Assembly: GCA_021296375.1 (NCBI GenBank)
Contig: JAGWAQ010000089.1
Span: 1 to 6,888, forward strand
DNA length: 6,888 nucleotides
Reading direction: 5' to 3'
Source: Alphaproteobacteria bacterium
GTDB lineage: Bacteria; Pseudomonadota; Alphaproteobacteria; Puniceispirillales; UBA1172
Each line of letters begins with the position of its first letter. Position 1 is the first letter of the stretch. The translations under genes were made by a program, and so were the position numbers. The notes below the pieces were generated by a model, which was not told where the DNA came from, did no database searches, and saw only the letters and a list, made by a program, of their open reading frames with translations. Positions 1 to 5,519 of the stretch are shown one piece after another.

Positions 1-144
1 TTTGCCGATCAAGGTTTCCAGCCCGGCGATGCGGGTTGAGATGTTGGGTTGAGTGGTGTTGAGCTTTTCAGCGGCGCGGCGGATTGTCTTTAGCGGGGCG
101 AGCATCACATAAGCTTCAAGATGCTTGTATGTTGGGGCGGGCAT
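1..144 (-). CDS. LysR-family transcriptional regulator, N-terminal part (runs off left edge)
   Basis: Reading leftwards from the ATG at 144, the frame is open for 48 codons to the window edge. It encodes the winged helix-turn-helix of a LysR-type regulator: an initial helix (HLEAYVMLAPLKTIRRAAEKL, about residues 8-28), then the recognition helix with the hallmark TTQPNISTRIAGLE (about 30-43), matching the family pattern AA..L..TQP.vS..I..LE. The effector-binding domain lies outside the window. LysR regulators bind DNA as tetramers and usually control a neighbouring operon and their own gene. The neighbours here are an acyl-CoA synthetase remnant and the amino-acid-synthesis-family/SDR pair, so these are the likely targets (inference). 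A LysR-type box sits 24 bases upstream of the start. The family call is secure; the ligand cannot be told from this part. Confidence 0.88.
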   Translation of the reverse strand, partial: MPAPTYKHLEAYVMLAPLKTIRRAAEKLNTTQPNISTRIAGLETLIGK

Positions 145-167
145 GGCCAATCCTGTGCGGTAATTTA

Positions 168-200
168 ATCAATATATTTGATCATATTCCCGATAATCAA
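168..200. promoter_or_regulatory. Candidate LysR-type operator (ATC-N9-GAT plus an extra half-site)
   Basis: The 65-base AT-rich gap between the regulator start and the ligase remnant holds ATCAA (168-172), TTGAT (178-182) and ATCAA again (196-200). The first two form an ATC-N9-GAT element (168-182), which satisfies the T-N11-A consensus of LysR-type regulators. The third half-site could be a weaker activation subsite. The position just upstream of the regulator gene fits autoregulation. That this site is bound by the adjacent regulator is inference; short AT-rich dyads also arise by chance. Confidence 0.45.
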
Positions 201-209
201 GATAAAAAA

Positions 210-428
210 TCAATCAAGCGGAAGCGCGGCCCGTTTGCCCTTTTCGGGTTTGCCCGTCGAGGTGCGAGGCAATTTCTCCATCAGCGTGACGACCCGCAGC
301 ACCATAAATTTAGCCATCACTGCTCGGCAATAGTTTCGGATATCATCACCGGTCAGGGTCGAGCCCGGCTTGAGGGGGACGATCTGGCGGATGTCCTCTT
401 CTCCCATGTCACCGCCAAAGAGAATCAT
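210..428 (-). pseudogene. Acyl-CoA synthetase (AMP-binding family), C-terminal remnant
   Basis: The frame encodes 72 residues that resemble the end of the small C-terminal domain of class I adenylate-forming acyl-CoA ligases: GEEDIRQIVPLKPG (about residues 9-22), a helix with DDIRNYCRAVMAKF (28-41), and LPRTSTGKPEK (53-63). The last includes the A10-type lysine (K60) that contacts the adenylate in this family. Intact members are about 500-560 residues. The ATP-binding P-loop, the core AMP motifs and the hinge are all missing. Similarity starts near codon 8, and none of the three minus-strand frames between 429 and 588 shows ligase motifs, so this is a 5' deletion rather than a simple frameshift. 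The usual Pro of the 'KVPR' turn is Leu (MVLR), in keeping with relaxed selection. An AGGGAG stretch 9 bases before the ATG could still allow translation. It was probably a ligase partner of the neighbouring metabolic genes. Confidence 0.7.
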
Positions 429-588
429 ATGAACAATCTCCCTTTAACCAAGTTTCCATGAACATGCAATCTTGCCCCGCCAGTTGAAACAAGCCCCAAA
501 ACAGAGCAGGGAAAGGTGCAGGTCGGGTGTTGAAGCAGGGGGGAAAATCAGGCAGGATGAACGCAGTTTCACTTAAAGGTCATCTGCC

Positions 589-1185
589 ATGTCACTAGTC
601 TTTCGCCGCACGGTATTGCACACCCAGACAACCTATGAAGAAGGGGGCAAAACGGTTGATGAACCGACTCTTCTGGTGGCGGCGATCGCCATCATCAAAA
701 ACCCCTGGTTTGGTCGCGGGTGGGTTGAAAACCTGCGCCCTGAAATTCGTGATATCGGCCCGCCGCTCGGCAAGCTGTTAACAAAGATGGTGCTGGATGT
801 CACCGGCGATAAAATCGAAGGGTACGGCAAGGCGTCAATCGTCGGCATGGGGGGTGAGCTTGAGCATGCCCAGGCCATCACCCATTCGCTCTGGTTTGGC
901 AATCAGTTCCGCGACGCGGTGAAGGCGAAATCCTATCTCAGTTTCTCGAACCTTCGCGGGGCGGCCAATTGCCCGATCATCATTCCCTTGATGGACAAGG
1001 ATGACGGCGGCCGCCGGTCCCATTACCAGACCATTCACACATCAATTGCCGATGCGCCAGCTGAAGATGAGCTGATCGTTGCCCTTGGCGGTTCTGTTGG
1101 CGGGCATCCGCATCACCGTATTGGTGATCGGTATCAGGATATTGCGGAAATGGGCGGCGATATCGACAATCCGGCGGGGGTCTAG
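589..1185 (+). CDS. Amino acid synthesis family protein (PF06684, formerly DUF1185)
   Basis: The 198-residue product has the usual length and layout of the PF06684 family: an N-terminal strand with EEGGKTVDEPTLLVAAIAIIKNPW (about residues 17-40), the GRGWVENLRP segment, a central GKASIVGMGGELEHAQAITH stretch (80-99), and a C-terminal ELIVALGGSVGGHPHHRIGD region (about 161-180) rich in Gly and His. As I recall, a structure from this family shows a Bacillus chorismate mutase-like fold. The family name is historical and no reaction is firmly assigned. There is no signal peptide or membrane segment, so it is probably cytosolic. AAAGG (575-579) lies 9 bases before the ATG, and an in-frame TAA at 574-576 rules out a longer start. 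It is followed after two bases by the SDR gene, and both are divergent from a LysR regulator. This suggests a shared catabolic or biosynthetic step on an acyl or amino-acid-like substrate (inference). Confidence 0.85.
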   Translation: MSLVFRRTVLHTQTTYEEGGKTVDEPTLLVAAIAIIKNPWFGRGWVENLRPEIRDIGPPLGKLLTKMVLDVTGDKIEGYGKASIVGMGGELEHAQAITHSLWFGNQFRDAVKAKSYLSFSNLRGAANCPIIIPLMDKDDGGRRSHYQTIHTSIADAPAEDELIVALGGSVGGHPHHRIGDRYQDIAEMGGDIDNPAGV

Positions 1186-1187
1186 CC

Positions 1188-1952
1188 ATGGCGGCCCCCG
1201 GCATTGACCTGACGGGACAACACGCCTTCATCACCGGCGCGTCGTCAGGCTTGGGGGCGCATTTTGCCAAGGTGTTGTCATCGGCGGGGGCGACGGTGGG
1301 GCTGGCGGCACGGCGTGCCGACAAGCTGGCGGAAGTCGCCGCAACCCTTGACGGCCCCGCCCATGTCATTGAGATGGATGTCACCGCCCCGGATTCCATT
1401 GCCGCGGGTCTTGACGCCTATCTTCACTCCGCCGGGCAATTGCCCGATATCCTGATCAACAATGCCGGTATCGCGGACCCTGCGGGGTTTCTTCAGGCTG
1501 ACCGCGAAAAGACCCAGGCGGTTTTCGCCACCAACCAGATGGCGGTGATGGATGTCACCCAGGATTTATGCCGCCGCTGGGTGGCCAACGGGCAAGGCGG
1601 CAATGTTATCCACATTTCGTCAATAACAGGCCTGCGGGCGGTTGGGGGGGCGGCGGCCTATGCCGCCAGTAAAGCCGCGGTCGCTCACCTGACAAAAATT
1701 CAGGCCCTTGAACTGGCGCGGCACCAGATCAGGGTAAACGCCATCGCGCCGGGGTATTTCGCGACGGAAATTAATGAAGATTTTCTGGAAACAGATGCTG
1801 GCCAGGCGCTGATCAAGCGAATTCCCATGCGGCGATGCGGCACCCGGGATGATTTGAATGGCGCCTTGCTGCTGCTGGCGTCAGGCATGAGCGCCTATAT
1901 GACAGGAACAGTCATCCCCGTTGATGGCGGGCATCTTTGCTCCAGTCTTTAG
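1188..1952 (+). CDS. Short-chain dehydrogenase/reductase (classical SDR, NAD(P)-dependent)
   Basis: This is a complete 254-residue classical SDR, a typical length. It has the cofactor motif TGASSGLG (residues 16-23), acidic MDVT (62-65), NNAG (90-93), the catalytic tetrad Asn115, Ser144, Tyr157 and Lys161 (YAASK), the PG motif (187-188), and a C-terminal PVDGG typical of the FabG-like group. Arg42-Arg43 at the end of the second strand favour NADP(H) over NAD(H). The enzyme should interconvert a carbonyl and an alcohol in the cytosol; the substrate cannot be read from sequence. A GGGGG run (1176-1180) precedes the ATG, which begins two bases after the upstream stop, so the pair is very probably one transcript. 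A FabG-like role in fatty acid synthesis is less likely given the neighbours. Its stop codon overlaps the stop of the converging glycosyltransferase gene. Confidence 0.92.
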   Translation: MAAPGIDLTGQHAFITGASSGLGAHFAKVLSSAGATVGLAARRADKLAEVAATLDGPAHVIEMDVTAPDSIAAGLDAYLHSAGQLPDILINNAGIADPAGFLQADREKTQAVFATNQMAVMDVTQDLCRRWVANGQGGNVIHISSITGLRAVGGAAAYAASKAAVAHLTKIQALELARHQIRVNAIAPGYFATEINEDFLETDAGQALIKRIPMRRCGTRDDLNGALLLLASGMSAYMTGTVIPVDGGHLCSSL

Positions 1953-2887
1953 GGGGTGTTTTGCCGATCAATTTCGGTCAGGATTTCGGTCAGCTCGTCT
2001 TCCACCGACGTTGTCATGAACGGGTTAAGCAGCTCAGGCCAGGATGACGTGTCAGGGGTTAAGGCGCCGAGGTCATCGGCCAATATTGCATTTGCGAAAT
2101 CATCCATCGTCACGGCCGGGCAATTAAACCGTTCCGCCAGCACCTGGCAGCCCGGCGCATCGGTGGTGATGAACGGAACGCCATGCCAGATCGCTTCCTG
2201 CAGGGAAATATTGCCCCCCTCGCGCGCCGACGGGGATAAAAACACATCAATGGAATTGAAAAATGCGCTCACCTCCTGGCGGGACGAAAGCTTGCCGAGG
2301 AAAGTGATGCCGCCGTCATCCGCGAGGCGTGAAAACGCCCGGCTGTAGCGATCTCCCTTGATGTCCCACCCCGCAACAATCAGCTGACGATCCCGCGGCC
2401 AGTTGCGGGCGGCTTTCAACACTTGATGACTGCCCTTGCTGTCATCAAAGCGGCTCAGGTACCCGACCTTCAGGCGATCACCCCTTTCGGGGCGACGGCG
2501 GGTAAATCCGTCAACATCAAGACCACTGCCATGGGTGGTGAACACCGGCCCTACCCCGAGCCGTTCAAGGCAGTCTTTATCAACGTCATGTTCAACGATG
2601 AACCCGGCGCAGGACCGCCAGGCATAAAGACGGATAATGATGTTGAAAATGGCACGGCCAACAGCACCGTAATCAGAATACAATCGCCCGAACCCGACAA
2701 TATTCAAGACCGGCTTGATCCGCCCCAGCATTACCGCGGGCAGGGCCTTGACCATGTTTCGGGTGCTGACAATCACCGTCAGCTTGCGGGGGGATCGGGC
2801 TTTTGAATTCACCTTCTCGATCGCATTCAGCAAAGCCTTGCGATGGAAAATATGGGTATTCGAGTAATCGTAAATCAGGAATGCCAT
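1949..2887 (-). CDS. Glycosyltransferase, GT4-like (GT-B fold)
   Basis: The 312-residue product carries the GT4 C-terminal nucleotide-sugar domain: GSGLDVDGF (about residues 120-128), the YLSRFDDSKGSHQVLKAA donor-binding strand-loop (143-160), LIVAGW (169-174), and the EX7E signature, here Glu223 to Glu231 in SAREGGNISLQEAI, followed by GVPFITTDAPG. It probably transfers a sugar with retention of configuration at the cytosolic face of the inner membrane, building a surface glycan. The N-terminal acceptor domain is short: the strand matching 'VvHGLG' (VLNIVGFGRLYSDYG) comes at about residue 60, some 40 residues earlier than usual in this family. The frame is open upstream to a TAA at 2990-2992 but has no ATG, GTG or TTG there, so 2887 is the first usable start. 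No Shine-Dalgarno precedes it. It is last in the minus-strand glycan cluster, after a 134-bp gap. Confidence 0.85.
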   Translation of the reverse strand: MAFLIYDYSNTHIFHRKALLNAIEKVNSKARSPRKLTVIVSTRNMVKALPAVMLGRIKPVLNIVGFGRLYSDYGAVGRAIFNIIIRLYAWRSCAGFIVEHDVDKDCLERLGVGPVFTTHGSGLDVDGFTRRRPERGDRLKVGYLSRFDDSKGSHQVLKAARNWPRDRQLIVAGWDIKGDRYSRAFSRLADDGGITFLGKLSSRQEVSAFFNSIDVFLSPSAREGGNISLQEAIWHGVPFITTDAPGCQVLAERFNCPAVTMDDFANAILADDLGALTPDTSSWPELLNPFMTTSVEDELTEILTEIDRQNTP

Positions 2888-2894
2888 TGGGTTA

Positions 2895-2900
2895 TTTATA
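2895..2900 (-). promoter_or_regulatory. Possible -10 element for a leaderless GT4 transcript
   Basis: On the minus strand a TATAAA hexamer ends 7 bases before the GT4 start ATG, which would place the transcription start at or next to the A of the ATG. No Shine-Dalgarno is visible in front of that ATG, so a leaderless message is possible. No good -35 is present (at 17 bases spacing there is only TGTATC), so this is weak evidence. The gene may instead be read through from the upstream GT2 gene. Confidence 0.25.
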
Positions 2901-2965
2901 CCATAGCTTGGCGACGGGATACATGACCTTGAGGTAATGTGATGAAACAGAAGGACGCCCTTGTA

Positions 2966-3029
2966 AATTGAGCGTATCGTGAATGGAGCTTAACGTGAAT
3001 GGAGCGTATCGTGAATTGAGCTTATCGTT
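2966..3029. repeat. Four-unit 16-bp tandem repeat with a 32-bp super-period
   Basis: Four head-to-tail 16-bp units are visible on the plus strand: aattgagcgtatcgtg (2966-2981), aatggagcttaacgtg (2982-2997), aatggagcgtatcgtg (2998-3013) and aattgagcttatcgtt (3014-3029). Units 1 and 3 share GCGTA while units 2 and 4 share GCTTA, so the array reads as two copies of a 32-bp dimer. The fourth unit runs into the end of the GT2 gene and supplies its last two sense codons and its TAA stop. The array fills half of the GT2-GT4 gap. Function is unknown. Candidate roles are protein binding, an RNA element between two glycosyltransferase genes, or slipped-strand variation. Confidence 0.85.
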
Positions 3030-3993
3030 TTCGGCGCGCGAGGCTTTTGGCAAGCGGCGTGCTGTCGCCATTTGAAAGTCGATTGCCCACGGCGCGCAAC
3101 AACCCTTCCATGCCGCCGGTAAACAGCCCGAGGTGACGGCGTGAACCCATCAGCCCGCGGGCCAATTGCCCCGCCAGCACCCCAAGGGTCATCCAGATGA
3201 ACGCCAGACTGCTGAGGGCGCTGTGCTGGCGGGTGAAATGGTACCGCATGATGACGCTGCTGACGCCATAGAACATGCCTTGCCTGAAGCTCATCTGACG
3301 GTAAGTGTCGTTGTGGAACATCTCGGCATCATGAACAACCGCCATGCGATGGCTGGTCCGTAGCGGGTAGGAGAACATCAAATCTTCACATACCGCCCAG
3401 CGTGTCGGGAATGACATGGGGTGGCGGTGGCTGTCGATAATATCACGTCGCCAGACGGTGGCGCCGCCCAACAGCCATTCCACGTCATGGGTTGTTGTTG
3501 CCGGGCAGAAGGGCGCGGCGTAGCCCGCTTTTGAAACATGGCCGCGCGGTTCAGTCGACAGGAACATCATCTTGCGAAAAATGGAATTGCGGACCGCCGC
3601 GACATCCATAAGGTTAAAGGATGCCCCCGCCAGCGGCTTGTCCCCGGTGGCGGCGTTGGCGTTCCAGTAATCCAGCATCTTCCCCAATGTGCCCGGGGGA
3701 AAGGTGATGTCATCATCAAGATGCATCACCAGCTTGATGCCAGGGTCAAGATGGCGATGGGCGTAATTGCGCTGAAGGATTTGCCCGGGATCAGGGCAAT
3801 AAAGACAGCGCAGGTTAAGGAGGTTTTCATAAGGCGCGGTGACAGGTTTGAGGTTGTGGCCACCATCAGCGATCAGCACCTGCGCGGGTTCAAGATCGGA
3901 CGCAACAAGGCAGTCCAGCAAGCGCTCGACTTTCTTCGGCTGGTCCTTGGTGGGGCAGATGACGGCGATCTGATCAGCGGTAATGGCGGTCAT
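3022..3993 (-). CDS. Glycosyltransferase family 2 protein with C-terminal membrane segment
   Basis: The 323-residue product starts with a GT-A fold: VICPTKDQPKKVERLLDCL (residues 11-29) is the first strand and helix, VLIADGG (39-45) the second, GQILQRNYA (70-78) the helix before the metal site, and LDDDITFPPG (92-101) holds the DxD-type triad Asp93-Asp95 that binds metal and the nucleotide sugar. WLLGGATVWRR (173-183) and CED (202-204) match the acceptor/catalytic-base region of inverting GT2 enzymes. A hydrophobic stretch at about 259-281 and a basic tail (ARRKR) suggest anchoring to the inner membrane with the catalytic domain in the cytosol. It probably adds a sugar to a lipid-linked or LPS acceptor. 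Its ATG overlaps the upstream stop as ATGA, so translation is likely coupled. Its final codons lie inside the 16-bp repeat array. Confidence 0.88.
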   Translation of the reverse strand: MTAITADQIAVICPTKDQPKKVERLLDCLVASDLEPAQVLIADGGHNLKPVTAPYENLLNLRCLYCPDPGQILQRNYAHRHLDPGIKLVMHLDDDITFPPGTLGKMLDYWNANAATGDKPLAGASFNLMDVAAVRNSIFRKMMFLSTEPRGHVSKAGYAAPFCPATTTHDVEWLLGGATVWRRDIIDSHRHPMSFPTRWAVCEDLMFSYPLRTSHRMAVVHDAEMFHNDTYRQMSFRQGMFYGVSSVIMRYHFTRQHSALSSLAFIWMTLGVLAGQLARGLMGSRRHLGLFTGGMEGLLRAVGNRLSNGDSTPLAKSLARRKR

Positions 3994-5519
3994 GACAGGC
4001 AGGTCTTCACATGTTGGGTCAGCACATCCGGCGCCAGCGGCATGACGTAATCATGGGCAAATTCAAGCGCCGAGGTAAGTTCCGCTTGCCCCTTGTGGGG
4101 GGCGGATTGGTCGGCCGCGATGATCGCCAGCAGCTCTTCGGGGGTTTGGGCGACACGCCGAAAATCGACATCCGCGGGCATGGGGTCGTTATGCTGGACC
4201 ATGTCATCAGGGTCCAGGTAAATCGGACGTAACCCCGCCAGCACCCCTTGAAACGCCATCGTGGAGCCGCGATAGCACAACCATGATGAGCGGGCAAAAT
4301 CCGCATCAAGCGGCGCAGAAGAGATCGAAAAATTTGCTGGAAAGGGCGCCAGTTCAGCAAGCTTGCGCTCAACCTCGGCGCGGCTCAAGACCGGGTGAAG
4401 GCGCAGGATAAACTTCTGCTCAGGCCCGGCGATGGCGGCGCCAATGGCCAGCCGCGCCATGATCATGACTTCGCTGATGGTGCCTTCAGGGGCGATCAGG
4501 CATGCCCCTGATGCGGCAAATGAAACGGCGGGTGTTTTCGCCGTCGCCTTGACGCTGCCCAGCACCGTGATGTCATCAAAGGCGCTTTCGCGCAACAGCT
4601 GATCACGGGTGATGCGACCGGCGGTAAAAATATGGTCAGGGTCCGCGCCATTGCCGTGGCGGTGAAGAAGTGACTTTTGCCCGGGGAAAAGCACCGCATG
4701 CTGATACCCCGCCACATGGCACGGCGGCGACATCTGATGGGCATGGGCGGTCATCACCCGCTCCCATCCGTGGCCTTCAAAAGTATGCAGCACCACCCGC
4801 GGCGACATCTGGCTGATGGCGTCACTCACCATGCTCCCGATACGGAGATCCCCCAGGGCGCGACTGCTGATTTGCGCAAGGCGGGCATGGCGCCGAAAGA
4901 CATGTTCCTTAAGCTTGGCCTCATCTTCTGGCTCAGGGTGAGATTCAGGATGAGATTCGGGGCGAGGCAACGTCAATGCCGCGATTGCGGCGCGCAGCAA
5001 AAGTTTAAACTCCGCAACCGGCGACAGAAACGCCGGCAGGATGGTGGTGTCACGACGTTTTGATGCCCGGGCATCCTTCGCCCTAGCACGGCAATGGTTG
5101 ATCAACAGGGTGTGGGTTTTATGCCCGGCGGCATCCAGTTCCTGCGCCAGCGTCCCGAAGTAAAAATCGTCGGTCTCGCGCAGATGGCCATTGGCGGTGA
5201 GATGGGAGACCACCACCACATCAACACGGTCATCCCCTTGCGCGGGCGGCAATTGCCGAGGCCGGAAGCGAATGCCCCAAGGCCAATAGCGGATGGCGCG
5301 CAGCATGGTCATGCCCGCCCCGGCGATACTGTTCATCAGCCGCCAGCCTGCCCCGGCCCCCCCTGTGAGGTCGGGGAACTGGTCGCGTGATTTGACCGTC
5401 ATGTTGAGGATATTGACAAAAGGGTTGGCGCGATGCTCGCGCCGGGTCAATCGGCGGGCCAGCGCGATGCTGTAGCGGAACGCGTCTTCAAACAGGTGAT
5501 GAACTTGCCGTGGCGCCAT
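3990..5519 (-). CDS. Surface carbohydrate biosynthesis protein, GT-B-like transferase (putative ulosonic acid transferase)
   Basis: The 509-residue product has no signal peptide. From about residue 98 it shows a GT-B-like layout: VDVVVVSHL (99-107), a central FEGHGWERVM (247-256) followed by AGYQHAVLFPGQ (270-281), APEGTISE (343-350), RLHPVLS (373-379) and YRGSTMAFQGVLAGLRPIYL (416-435). The WER...GYQH and RLHP...GSTMA pairs resemble the TIGR04326-type surface carbohydrate biosynthesis proteins and, more distantly, capsule transferases that use CMP-sugars or CDP-polyols. The family match is from memory. Its start overlaps the stop of a KdsB-like CMP-sugar synthetase (TAATG), so I infer that it uses that enzyme's CMP-activated ulosonic acid. 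The first ~95 residues are basic and match nothing I recognise. A PESH tandem repeat near residues 187-198 and the acidic stretch after it look like a linker between subdomains. It could instead transfer another sugar or phosphate group. Confidence 0.68.
   Translation of the reverse strand: MAPRQVHHLFEDAFRYSIALARRLTRREHRANPFVNILNMTVKSRDQFPDLTGGAGAGWRLMNSIAGAGMTMLRAIRYWPWGIRFRPRQLPPAQGDDRVDVVVVSHLTANGHLRETDDFYFGTLAQELDAAGHKTHTLLINHCRARAKDARASKRRDTTILPAFLSPVAEFKLLLRAAIAALTLPRPESHPESHPEPEDEAKLKEHVFRRHARLAQISSRALGDLRIGSMVSDAISQMSPRVVLHTFEGHGWERVMTAHAHQMSPPCHVAGYQHAVLFPGQKSLLHRHGNGADPDHIFTAGRITRDQLLRESAFDDITVLGSVKATAKTPAVSFAASGACLIAPEGTISEVMIMARLAIGAAIAGPEQKFILRLHPVLSRAEVERKLAELAPFPANFSISSAPLDADFARSSWLCYRGSTMAFQGVLAGLRPIYLDPDDMVQHNDPMPADVDFRRVAQTPEELLAIIAADQSAPHKGQAELTSALEFAHDYVMPLAPDVLTQHVKTCLS
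4933..4968. repeat. Short in-frame 12-bp tandem repeat encoding PESH units
   Basis: Two near-identical 12-bp units, tcagggtgagat (4933-4944) and tcaggatgagat (4945-4956), are followed by a diverged third (4957-4968). On the minus strand they encode PESHPESHPEPE inside the transferase gene. The period is a multiple of three, so copy-number change would only alter linker length, not frame. Confidence 0.7.

Noticed and set aside
84..461. Plus-strand open frame of 125 codons over the regulator and ligase remnant
   Set aside because: It is antisense to the LysR start and to the ligase-like frame. Its translation shows no domain, whereas the minus strand encodes recognisable motifs.
429..588. Frameshifted upstream part of the ligase
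   Set aside because: I translated all three minus-strand frames and found no AMP-binding or hinge motifs, so a simple frameshift does not explain the short ligase frame.
980..1399. Minus-strand open frame of 139 codons across the PF06684/SDR junction
   Set aside because: It runs antisense to two well-supported genes and has low-complexity Ala/Arg/Pro content typical of shadow frames in GC-rich DNA.
2966..3029. The repeat array as a mini CRISPR
   Set aside because: The units are directly adjacent with no spacers and are only 16 bp, so this is a tandem repeat.
3538..4050. Plus-strand open frame of 170 codons opposite the GT2 gene
   Set aside because: It is the antisense shadow of the GT2 N-terminal half, whose motifs (DDD, GQILQRNYA) are clear on the minus strand.
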